38,677 nt of DNA, from NCBI GenBank assembly GCA_033850885.1, contig JAWWPG010000050.1, forward strand, positions 1 to 38,677, in the 5' to 3' direction. This stretch comes from JAWWPG01 sp033850885. Lineage in GTDB: Bacteria > Actinomycetota > Actinomycetes > Propionibacteriales > Nocardioidaceae. Shown here piece after piece: positions 8,918 through 15,906 of this stretch. The position numbers were made by a program, and so were the translations under genes. The notes below the pieces were generated by a model that was given only the letters and a program-made list of their open reading frames with translations, was not told the DNA's origin and did no database searches. Numbering within the stretch: the first letter of the stretch is position 1; each line of letters begins with the position of its first letter.

Positions 8918-10552
8918 TCAGGCCAACCAGATCGATCGGTACCCGTGACCGAAGCCTTCGAGGTTGAGGGTCCCCTTGCTGGGCTTGAGTCCCTGCACCT
9001 TAGGCGAGTACCCGTCGATCAGGTCGCCGAAGAACGGGATGATGTATCCACCCTCGTCGTACTCGAGCTTCTGCATCTCGTGCTCCAGCTCGATCCGCTT
9101 CGAGGCGTCCGTGGCCGCCAGCGCCTGGCTGTAGAGCGAGGCGAAGTTCGACCCCGTCCCTGACTTCGGCGGCCAGTGGGTCTCGTTGTACGGCGAGGTC
9201 GGCAGCGAGCCCTGCTGCACCTGGTTGAGGTAGCCGCGGGTCCCCCAGAAATCGACGGAGAAGGCCAGGTGGAGGTATGCGGAGCCGTAGTAGTTGGGAT
9301 CGTTCTTCACGTTGACGGTGACACCGGCAGCTTTCGCCTGGGACGCGAACACCGTCGCAAGCTCGACCATCCCCGACGCGCCGTTGGTCGTGTGGAGGTC
9401 GACGGTCAGGCCCTCCTGGCCGGCCGACTTGAGGAGGGACTTGGCCTGCGCGATGTCTTGGGTGCGTTGGGGAAGGGCGTGGTCGTAGCCCTCATCGAAC
9501 GGAGAGTAGAGATCGTTGGCCACGAACCCGTAACCGGATGCGATCTGCCCGATCATCGCGTTCCTGTCGACGATGAGGCGCATGGCCTGCCGGACCCGGT
9601 TGTCGGTGAAGGGAGGCATGTCGATGGCCATGCACAGCGGCACCCAGCCTCCCGTCTTCGAGATCAGGGCGTTCATCTGGTGCGACTTGACCACCTGGAC
9701 CTGGGATGGCGGCAGGTCGGTCATGGCGTCGATCTGACCGCCCAGCAGGGCATTGACCTGGGCCGTCGCGTCGGCGAAATCGGTGATGGTGACGGTGTCG
9801 AAGTACGGCTCGCCCGTGCGCCAGTAGTTCGGGTTTCGCTCGCTGATGCTTTCCTGGCCGGGGCTGAAGCTCTTCAGCTTGTACGCACCGGTACCGAACT
9901 GGGGCGCTGGGTACGCCTTGTAGCCGACGGGCACGATGCCGAACGTGTAGCTCGCCAGGGTCTGCGGCACCGTTGAGTCCGCGGTCTTCAAGGGCAGCCG
10001 CACCGTGTATTGGTCGAGCTTCTTGAGCCCCGCGATGTCCATCGATGCCGTCGCCGCGAACCCGGTCAGCCCGTTCTTCTGGGTACCAATGCGCTGCAAC
10101 GAGTAGATGACGTCGTCGGCCGTGAGTGTCTTCCCGTTCTGGAACTCGATCCCCTTGTGCAGCTTGATCGTGTACTGGGTCGGGGTGTCCGCGGTGACGC
10201 TCTCCGCGAGGCCGTCGTTGGTCAGCTGGTAGTTGTCGTCGAAGGTCAGCAGTGTCTCGAAGGCACTGACCAGGCGTGCTTGGTCGGGTTTCGTGATGAT
10301 GTTCTGGCCGTCGAAGATGTCCTTGGACCCGCCACCGGTGACGCCGAGCCGGAAGTTGCCACCCCGTTTGGGTGTTCCCGTACTCGTCGGCGTATTCGAT
10401 GTCGACGGGCTGCTGCTGCCGCACCCGCCGAGGCCGCCGGCCAACGCGACCCCGGCCGCGCCGATGATGAACTGTCGTCGTGTGACGCCGCTGAACAGCC
10501 GCTCCGGCCGCTCGTTGTCTTGAGGATGTTGTGGGGTACCGAACGCAGTCAT
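8918..10552 (-). CDS. ABC transporter substrate-binding lipoprotein, family 5 (peptide/nickel type)
   Basis: The 544-residue protein starts with a hydrophilic leader, then TRRQFIIGAAGVALAGG and a lipobox LGGC. It therefore looks like a Tat-exported lipoprotein, mature from the Cys at about residue 44. The rest matches the SBP_bac_5 fold: LVSAFETLLTFDDNYQLTND near the start, then YTIKLHKGIEFQNGKTLTADD, where FQNGKTLTADDVIYSLQR is typical, and VRQAMRLIVDRNAMI. Ligands in this family range from peptides to opines and quaternary compounds. The neighbouring choline-sulfatase and carnitine genes suggest a quaternary-ammonium substrate, but this is inference. It is the first gene of a five-gene operon and is preceded by a TTGACA-type promoter candidate and a large dyad. 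Confidence 0.92.
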   Translation of the reverse strand: MTAFGTPQHPQDNERPERLFSGVTRRQFIIGAAGVALAGGLGGCGSSSPSTSNTPTSTGTPKRGGNFRLGVTGGGSKDIFDGQNIITKPDQARLVSAFETLLTFDDNYQLTNDGLAESVTADTPTQYTIKLHKGIEFQNGKTLTADDVIYSLQRIGTQKNGLTGFAATASMDIAGLKKLDQYTVRLPLKTADSTVPQTLASYTFGIVPVGYKAYPAPQFGTGAYKLKSFSPGQESISERNPNYWRTGEPYFDTVTITDFADATAQVNALLGGQIDAMTDLPPSQVQVVKSHQMNALISKTGGWVPLCMAIDMPPFTDNRVRQAMRLIVDRNAMIGQIASGYGFVANDLYSPFDEGYDHALPQRTQDIAQAKSLLKSAGQEGLTVDLHTTNGASGMVELATVFASQAKAAGVTVNVKNDPNYYGSAYLHLAFSVDFWGTRGYLNQVQQGSLPTSPYNETHWPPKSGTGSNFASLYSQALAATDASKRIELEHEMQKLEYDEGGYIIPFFGDLIDGYSPKVQGLKPSKGTLNLEGFGHGYRSIWLA

Positions 10553-10642
10553 GCCGCCGCCTAAGTTCGTTCAGCTCGAGCAACCGGGCCCTGGCGGGCC
10601 GCTGCCGGAGCGAGCCTTGTCACGTTCACATCGCGAGACGAG

Positions 10643-10669
10643 CATTTACTCATCCGGCCCCCCTGTCAA
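10643..10669 (-). promoter_or_regulatory. Candidate promoter of the importer-sulfatase operon
   Basis: On the minus strand a perfect TTGACA (10669-10664) is followed after 15 bases by TAAATG (10648-10643). The expected transcript would carry about an 85-base leader before the binding-protein ATG at 10552. The spacer is short and the -10 imperfect, but the site sits directly against the dyad at 10670-10708. Confidence 0.4.
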
Positions 10670-10708
10670 CCGCTTCACGATTTCATTTGTCTGTGAAATG
10701 CTAAGCGG
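10670..10708. promoter_or_regulatory. Nested inverted repeat, candidate IclR operator in the divergent promoter region
   Basis: Two nearly concentric inverted repeats occur here: CCGCTT (10670-10675) with AAGCGG (10703-10708), and ATTTCA (10680-10685) with TGAAAT (10694-10699). The same core can also be read as CATTT-n7-AAATG. The 39-base dyad abuts the -35 of the minus-strand operon and lies about 100 bases upstream of the plus-strand serine hydrolase-IclR genes. One regulator bound here could control both directions. Binding by the local IclR protein is inference from position. Confidence 0.45.
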
Positions 10709-10807
10709 TATCGGGTGGTGGACCGTGGCATCGCGGCCGCCTCGCCGCGAGAATTTCTGCCGTTCCGACCGTCGCTCCATGCGAGCAGAGGCATGTGTCG
10801 AGCACTC

Positions 10808-11902
10808 ATGAGAGCACCCGGGCTGTCCCTCAGCCCCCATCAGGTCGAGGTCCGACCCAGCCAACCTGCCCGCTGGCCCGAGGCCTCGCGCGCCCTTGCG
10901 GCGGAGGTGGTCGGGGCCGGCCGCGTCCTGACCCTCGACGAGTTCCTGGTGACGACGTCCACCACCGCACTCGTGGTGGTGGTGGACGACGTCCTGGTGC
11001 ACGAGCGCTACTTCGACGGTACGGCGGTCGACGATGGCAGGCTGGGAAACTCCGCCACCAAGTCCGTGCTGGCGCTACTCACCGGGCTTGCGGTCGGTCG
11101 GCGCCGCATCCCGAGCATCGACGTACCGGTATGTGACTTCGTCCCCGAGCTCGTCGGCAGCGGCTACCAACATGTGACCGTGCGCCAGGTGCTGACGATG
11201 ACCAGTGGGGTGGCGTGGGAGGAGGACTACCGTGACCCGCGGGGCGCGGCGTCGACTCTGCTGGCGCGCTGGCGGACCGGTGCCGGCGGTTCGCGAGAGC
11301 TCCTGCGGGGCATCAGGGCAGGCGCGCCTCCCGGCACCCGCTACGCGTACTGCAGTCCCGACTCCATGGTCCTTGACTGGGTGCGCGAGCGCGCTACCGG
11401 GCAGACCTTCGCCGACGCCCTCGCCGAGCTCTGGCAGCGGACGGGGGCCGAGCAGCCGGCCACGATCGGACTCGACGCGTCGCTCGAGGACGGTGGGGTG
11501 GCGGTCGCTGCCGGTGCGCTGGTCGCGAGCGCGCGTGACTGGGCCCGGATCGGCACGCTTCAGCTCGACGGGTGCTGGCGAGACGACCAGGTGCTCGACC
11601 GGGCATGGGTGGATGCCAGCAGCCGCCCGGAAAAGCCGTTCCTGGTCCCAGGCCGGCTTCCCAGCACTATCACGACGCACGCGGGCTTCGGCTACCACTG
11701 GTGGCCCCTCAACGCCGAGGGCAGCCGTGTCATGGCCGACGGAATGCGTGGCCAGTTCGTGTACGTCGACCGGAGCCGTCGCACGGTGATCGTCAAGACC
11801 TCCGCATGGCCGTACGACGACCCCTGGTGGGACCGGCAATGCCGTGACCTCTGCTATCTCGCGCTGCCGGCCATCGCGGACGCGGCTGCGGAGGCCGCGT
11901 GA
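10808..11902 (+). CDS. Beta-lactamase-family serine hydrolase (6-aminohexanoate-dimer hydrolase / family VIII esterase-like)
   Basis: The 364-residue cytoplasmic protein has the class C beta-lactamase fold. S82-A-T-K85 in GNSATKSVLALLTG is the catalytic SxxK motif, and a YxS-type tyrosine sits in TRYAYCSPDSMVLDWV. The third motif region is DGMRGQFVYVDRSRRTVIV, resembling the H/GxG loop of NylB-type amide hydrolases. There is no signal peptide, so it is unlikely to be a resistance enzyme. Starts at 10793 or further upstream (GTG/ATG codons) cannot be excluded; ribosome-binding sites are weak for all. Leading a carnitine-catabolism operon, it could hydrolyse acylcarnitine or choline esters, a role filled by an unrelated alpha/beta hydrolase in the Pseudomonas carnitine locus. 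That substrate is inference. Confidence 0.82.
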   Translation: MRAPGLSLSPHQVEVRPSQPARWPEASRALAAEVVGAGRVLTLDEFLVTTSTTALVVVVDDVLVHERYFDGTAVDDGRLGNSATKSVLALLTGLAVGRRRIPSIDVPVCDFVPELVGSGYQHVTVRQVLTMTSGVAWEEDYRDPRGAASTLLARWRTGAGGSRELLRGIRAGAPPGTRYAYCSPDSMVLDWVRERATGQTFADALAELWQRTGAEQPATIGLDASLEDGGVAVAAGALVASARDWARIGTLQLDGCWRDDQVLDRAWVDASSRPEKPFLVPGRLPSTITTHAGFGYHWWPLNAEGSRVMADGMRGQFVYVDRSRRTVIVKTSAWPYDDPWWDRQCRDLCYLALPAIADAAAEAA

Positions 11903-11963
11903 GCGGTGCGGGCCGCCTGCCGCTGGCGTCGCGGGCCGCGGACGGCGTGGCACGATATCGCCC

Positions 11964-12761
11964 ATGACCACCCCAGCGGATCTCGTCGGCTTGGCGGCAG
12001 ATGCTTTGCCGCCGGCTCGGGTCCAGTCCGTCGACCGCGCTCTTCGGCTGCTGGACGAGGTCGCGAACGCCGGCCTTCGGGGTGAGACGGTCTCGGTACT
12101 GGCCACCAGTTGCGGCCTCAACCGGGCCACTGCCTGGCGGCTGCTGGGCACGTTGGAGGCGCACGGGCTGGTCGAGCGCGACCCGGAAACCAACCGTTAC
12201 CACACCGGGTTCGCCCTCATCCGGATGTGGGCCTCGGCGGGCTACGACGGCTTGGTGCGGAGGACGCGCCCGATCCTTGAGCGGGCCTCGGAGCAGACCG
12301 GCGAGACCGCGGGCCTCGCCGTACCAGGGACGCGGGGAGTGACGTACATCGGTGAAGTGGCGCCTCGCTCGGTTCTCTCCGTCAGCTGGCTTGCCCGGGA
12401 GGTTCCGCTACACGCAACTTCCACGGGTAAGGCGCTTCTCGCCTGGCTGCCCCCTGGCGAAGCCCTCGGCATGCTGGAGAAGCCGCTGCGTGGATTCACC
12501 GACGCCACCGTGACAGACCCTGACCGGCTCCGCGAAGAGCTGGTCGCCACCCGGGCCCGGGGCTACGCGGAATGCGCGGGAGAGCTCGAGCCCGCCTTGT
12601 TCGGGGTGTCCGCCCCGGTGCTGACTGCGCCTGGCGGCAGGCCGGTGGCATTGTTCAGCATCTGGGGGCCGGTCGACCGGGTGCCGGTCTCGCGCTTTCC
12701 TGCCCTCGGCCTGGTCGCGCTGAGGGCAGCGGCCGACATCGCGGGCGCCATCACGGCGTGA
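11964..12761 (+). CDS. IclR-family transcriptional regulator
   Basis: The 265-residue protein has an N-terminal winged helix (about 17-80: RVQSVDRALRLLDEVAN, then LATSCGLNRATAWRLLGTLE and LVERDPETNRYHTG) and a C-terminal IclR effector domain (about 90-262). The latter includes the LHATSTGKALLAWLPPGEA segment and FGVSAPVLTAPGGRPVALFS. The ATG at 11964 is chosen because upstream codons encode unrelated basic sequence. IclR proteins usually bind small acids or aromatic metabolites and act as repressors or activators of adjacent catabolic operons. It sits between the serine hydrolase and the carnitine-degradation genes, so these are its likely targets, possibly through the dyad at 10670-10708. 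Confidence 0.92.
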   Translation: MTTPADLVGLAADALPPARVQSVDRALRLLDEVANAGLRGETVSVLATSCGLNRATAWRLLGTLEAHGLVERDPETNRYHTGFALIRMWASAGYDGLVRRTRPILERASEQTGETAGLAVPGTRGVTYIGEVAPRSVLSVSWLAREVPLHATSTGKALLAWLPPGEALGMLEKPLRGFTDATVTDPDRLREELVATRARGYAECAGELEPALFGVSAPVLTAPGGRPVALFSIWGPVDRVPVSRFPALGLVALRAAADIAGAITA

Positions 12762-12812
12762 GCCGGTGGGTCGGCACGCGGCGCGAGCCACCCGGTCACC
12801 GTGCGCTACCCC

Positions 12813-12818
12813 TTGACA
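12813..12818 (+). promoter_or_regulatory. Possible -35 element upstream of the BKACE gene
   Basis: A perfect TTGACA lies in the 158-base gap between the IclR gene and the BKACE start. No good -10 hexamer follows at standard spacing, so this is a weak candidate for a separate promoter of the six catabolic genes. Confidence 0.2.
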
Positions 12819-12919
12819 TCGATCGCGCAGGGGAGAAGCGTTCGTCATGTGCGGCGGCTGCCCACATAGTGCGGTCGCTCGTATCCACCCAGCGGCGCCA
12901 GGCGTTCCAGGAGAGCCTC

Positions 12920-13858
12920 ATGTCAGACACCCGTAAGGTCATCATCACGTGCGCTGTCACGGGGTCGGGACACACCCCGACAATGTCCCCGCACCTCCCG
13001 TACACAGTCGAGGACGTCGTCGATCAGTCCGTGGCAGCGGCCGAGGCAGGCGCGTCGGTGATCCACCTGCACGCCCGTGACCCACGAGACGGACGGCCCA
13101 CCGCGGAGCCTGCGGTCTTCCTGGAGTACCTCAAGGGGATCAAGGATGCGACCGACGTCGTCGTGAGCATCACCAGCGGGGGCGGCACCGGCATGTCCGT
13201 GGAGGACCGCCTCCGGGTGATCTACGAGACCAGGCCGGAGCTCTGCACCCTCAACCTGGGTACCTTCAACTACGGCAGCTTCCCGATGATCCCCAAGTAC
13301 GCGGGCACGTGGCGCTTCGACTGGGAGGAGCCATACCTCGAGAGCACGCGGGTCGAGCCCTTCGTGAGCACGTTCGCTGACATCGAGCACATGCTCAGGG
13401 ATGTGGGCCCACAGACCGGCGCCCGGTTCGAGTTCGAGGCCTACGACGTGGGACATCTCTACACGCTGGCCTATTACCTCGACGCCGGTCTCGTGCAGCC
13501 GCCGATCTTCCTGCAGACCATCATGGGGGTGATGGGCGGCATCGGCGCCGAGGTGGACCACCTCGCCCACATGAAGTCCACGGCGGACCGTCTGCTCGGC
13601 GACACCTATGAATGGTCGGTGCTCGGCGCCGGGCGTCACCAGTTCAACATGATCACGGTGTCCGCGGTGATGGGCTCTCACGTGCGGGTGGGTTTGGAGG
13701 ACGGCCTCTTCATCGGCCGAGGCCGGCTGGCCGAGTCGAACGCGGAACAGGTGGCAAAGATCAGGCGCATTCTCAGCGAGCTCTCGCTCGAGGTGGCCAC
13801 CCCTGATGAGGCGCGCGGAATCCTGGGACTCAAGGGCCTCGACCAGGTGGGCTGGTGA
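12920..13858 (+). CDS. Beta-keto acid cleavage enzyme (BKACE, DUF849), probable 3-dehydrocarnitine:acetyl-CoA cleavage
   Basis: The 312-residue protein is a full-length BKACE. These Zn-dependent TIM-barrel enzymes condense a beta-keto acid with acetyl-CoA, giving acetoacetate and a new CoA ester. Metal ligands H49 and H51 are in SVIHLHARDPRDG. Other family blocks are TSGGGTGMSVEDR, FLQTIMGVMGGIGAEVDHL, VLGAGRHQFNMI, GSHVRVGLEDGLFIGRG and VATPDEARGILGLKG. The ATG is preceded by CAGGAGAG at good spacing. The neighbouring carnitine dehydrogenase, overlapping by 4 bases, and the thioesterases point to 3-dehydrocarnitine as substrate, yielding betainyl-CoA. The family covers several keto acids, so specificity rests on context. 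Confidence 0.9.
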   Translation: MSDTRKVIITCAVTGSGHTPTMSPHLPYTVEDVVDQSVAAAEAGASVIHLHARDPRDGRPTAEPAVFLEYLKGIKDATDVVVSITSGGGTGMSVEDRLRVIYETRPELCTLNLGTFNYGSFPMIPKYAGTWRFDWEEPYLESTRVEPFVSTFADIEHMLRDVGPQTGARFEFEAYDVGHLYTLAYYLDAGLVQPPIFLQTIMGVMGGIGAEVDHLAHMKSTADRLLGDTYEWSVLGAGRHQFNMITVSAVMGSHVRVGLEDGLFIGRGRLAESNAEQVAKIRRILSELSLEVATPDEARGILGLKGLDQVGW

Positions 13859-14814
13859 GCCTGCGCCCCGCGCCGGACGCCGTACGAACCGTCGCCGTGG
13901 TCGGGACGGGTGTCATCGGGGGTGGATGGGCGGCGCACTTCCTGCGGATGGGGTACGACGTCGTCGCCTGGGACCCCAGCCCTCGCGGGGCCGCCCGCCT
14001 TGAAGGCCTCCTGGACAGAGCTTGGCCGACGCTGGAAAAGCTCGGTCTTCGGCCGGGCGCGAGCCGAGACCGGCTGCGCTTCGCCGGCACCCTTCGGTCG
14101 GCAGTCGCGGACGCCGACTTCGTCCAGGAATCCTCTCCGGAAGTGCTCGCGGCCAAGGTTGCCCTGCTCGCCGAGATCGACCGGGCGACGAGGCCCGACG
14201 TCGTGGTCGGGTCGAGTACATCCGGCTTCCGGATGAGCGAGCTGGCGGTCGGCTGCTCCACTCCGGGGCGCTTCGTGGTCGGTCATCCGTTCAACCCGGT
14301 CTACCTGATCCCCTTGGTCGAGGTGGTCGGCGGCGTCGAGACCAAACCCGAGACCGTCGAGTGGGCCGACGCCTTCTACGCCCTTGCGGGCAAGGTCTGC
14401 CTGACCATGGACCACGAGGTTTCCGGATTCGTCGGGAACCGACTCCAGGAGGCCCTCTGGCGCGAGGCGCTGCACATGATCGACTCCGGCGAGGCCACGG
14501 CCCAGCAGATCGACGCCTCGATAGCGCACGGCCCTGGTCTCCGGTGGGCACTGATGGGCCCGATCCTGACGTTCCACCTGGCGGGGGGGGCCGGTGGGAT
14601 GGCCCACATGCTGGACCAGTTCGGGCCCGCCCTGCTGGAGCCCTGGACCCGGCTGGAGGCGCCGCTCCTGACGCCGGAGCTGCGCGACCGCGTCGTCTCG
14701 GGGGCCCTCGAAGAGGCCGGCGGGATGACCGTCTCGGAGCTTGAGGAGCGTCGCGATGCGTTCCTGGTCGACCTGCTGCTGCTGCTGGAGAGTCATCGGG
14801 TGCGCCATGGGTGA
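13855..14814 (+). CDS. lcdH: L-carnitine dehydrogenase (3-hydroxyacyl-CoA dehydrogenase family)
   Basis: The 319-residue NAD-dependent enzyme oxidises L-carnitine to 3-dehydrocarnitine. The Rossmann motif is VVGTGVIGGGWA (G17-x-G19-x-x-G22). Family signatures follow: DADFVQESSPE, SSTSGFRMSELA, the catalytic region VVGHPFNPVYLIPLVEVVGG and GFVGNRLQEALWREALHMI, then GPGLRWALMGP near the C-terminal domain. This combination is typical of carnitine dehydrogenases rather than FadB-type enzymes. The GTG start overlaps the BKACE stop (GTGA). In many proteobacteria the enzyme is fused to a C-terminal betainyl-CoA thioesterase; here it is unfused and followed by two separate thioesterase genes. Related lambda-crystallin-type hydroxyacid dehydrogenases are the main alternative. 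Confidence 0.88.
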   Translation: MSLRPAPDAVRTVAVVGTGVIGGGWAAHFLRMGYDVVAWDPSPRGAARLEGLLDRAWPTLEKLGLRPGASRDRLRFAGTLRSAVADADFVQESSPEVLAAKVALLAEIDRATRPDVVVGSSTSGFRMSELAVGCSTPGRFVVGHPFNPVYLIPLVEVVGGVETKPETVEWADAFYALAGKVCLTMDHEVSGFVGNRLQEALWREALHMIDSGEATAQQIDASIAHGPGLRWALMGPILTFHLAGGAGGMAHMLDQFGPALLEPWTRLEAPLLTPELRDRVVSGALEEAGGMTVSELEERRDAFLVDLLLLLESHRVRHG

Positions 14815-15331
14815 CGGCCCCATGGGTGCCGGCGCCGTCGGGGACGGCGCTGCGCCGTTCTCGGCATACCGCACCATGGTTCGGCCGGAGTGGCTGGACT
14901 ACAACGGTCACATGCACGACGCGAGCTACGCGATCGCCTTGAGCGAGGCGAACGAGGAGCTCTTCGCCGTCCTCGACCTGAGCGAGGAGTACCGGAAAGC
15001 CACCCACGCGTCCCTCTACACCATCGAGTGCTTCATCCGTTTCCTCGCCGAGTCGTCGCTAGGCCAGACGCTGACGGCCACCACGATGCTGGTGGGCGCC
15101 GAGCGGAAGCTGGTACGGCTGTTCACGGAGCTCTGGCGCGACGACGGCCAACTAGCCGCGACGGGTGAGTTCCTCTACCTCCATGTGGACACCTTGAGTG
15201 GTGCCACCTCGGAGATCCCACAGCCGCAGCTGGCCGGCCTCCGAAGAATGCTGAGCATGCACTCCACGCTCGCCCGTCCGGATCAGCTGGGACGCGGGGT
15301 CGGGGCAGCGCGGGATCGGGTGGCCGGGTGA
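14807..15331 (+). CDS. Hotdog-fold thioesterase I (betainyl-CoA or carnitinyl-CoA thioesterase-like)
   Basis: The 174-residue protein is a 4-hydroxybenzoyl-CoA-thioesterase-type hotdog enzyme. VRPEWLDYNGHMHDASYAI carries the D-Y-N-G-H-M catalytic-helix motif, followed by LYTIECFIRFLAESSLGQTL and a last strand ATGEFLYLHVD. Related domains are fused to carnitine dehydrogenase in other bacteria and hydrolyse betainyl-CoA to glycine betaine. The ATG at 14807 overlaps the dehydrogenase end by 8 bases; ATG 14822 is an alternative that removes five residues. It is a diverged paralogue of the next gene. Confidence 0.85.
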   Translation: MGDGPMGAGAVGDGAAPFSAYRTMVRPEWLDYNGHMHDASYAIALSEANEELFAVLDLSEEYRKATHASLYTIECFIRFLAESSLGQTLTATTMLVGAERKLVRLFTELWRDDGQLAATGEFLYLHVDTLSGATSEIPQPQLAGLRRMLSMHSTLARPDQLGRGVGAARDRVAG

Positions 15332-15906
15332 CGTACCAGCCCCTGGTCGCGAGGAACGATGGCGACGGACCTCGCCCGGGCGAGCGGGCGGACCCACCCA
15401 TCGACGCACCGTTGCGGCTGTACGGCACTACCGTGCCGCCCGACTGGATGGACTACAACGGGCACATGAGCGAGTCGTGCTACCTGCTGGCCTTCGGTGA
15501 CAACGCCGATGCCTTCTTCCGCTTCGTGGGCATCGATGAGCAGTATCGCGCAGCCGGCCACTCGCTCTACACGGTCGAGACCCATCTGCACCACCGCAAG
15601 GAGGCCAGGGAAGGCGACGCCCTGGTGATGACCCTTCGGATCCTCGCCCACGACGACAAGAGAGTCCACATCTTCCACGAGATGATGCTCGCCGACGGCG
15701 ATGTACTGCTCGCCACGGCCGAGCAGATGCTGGTCCATGTCGACGGCCTCGCCGGTCGCTCGGCTCCCATGCCGCCGCGGCTGCGTGTGCGGCTGGCGGC
15801 GATCCAACAGGCCCATGCCGAGCTCGCGGTGCCTGACGTCGTGGGGCGGCCGATGCGGATACCCGACTCCGCGAGAGGCAGCGATGGACTTCGACCTCAC
15901 GCCTGA
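15328..15906 (+). CDS. Hotdog-fold thioesterase II (betainyl-CoA or carnitinyl-CoA thioesterase-like)
   Basis: The 192-residue protein is a paralogue of the preceding gene. Matching blocks are VPPDWMDYNGHMSESCYLL, GHSLYTVETHLHHRKEAREG and LLATAEQMLVHVD, with the catalytic D-Y-N-G-H-M kept. The GTG start overlaps the previous stop by 4 bases, and the gene runs 23 bases into the acyl-CoA dehydrogenase gene. Because the proposed pathway has two CoA esters to hydrolyse (carnitinyl-CoA and betainyl-CoA), the two copies may have divided these tasks. Which does which cannot be told from sequence. Confidence 0.85.
   Translation: MTYQPLVARNDGDGPRPGERADPPIDAPLRLYGTTVPPDWMDYNGHMSESCYLLAFGDNADAFFRFVGIDEQYRAAGHSLYTVETHLHHRKEAREGDALVMTLRILAHDDKRVHIFHEMMLADGDVLLATAEQMLVHVDGLAGRSAPMPPRLRVRLAAIQQAHAELAVPDVVGRPMRIPDSARGSDGLRPHA

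Noticed and set aside
10808..11902. Reading the serine hydrolase as a beta-lactamase resistance gene
   Set aside because: No signal peptide, NylB-like motifs and a catabolic context make resistance unlikely despite the shared fold.
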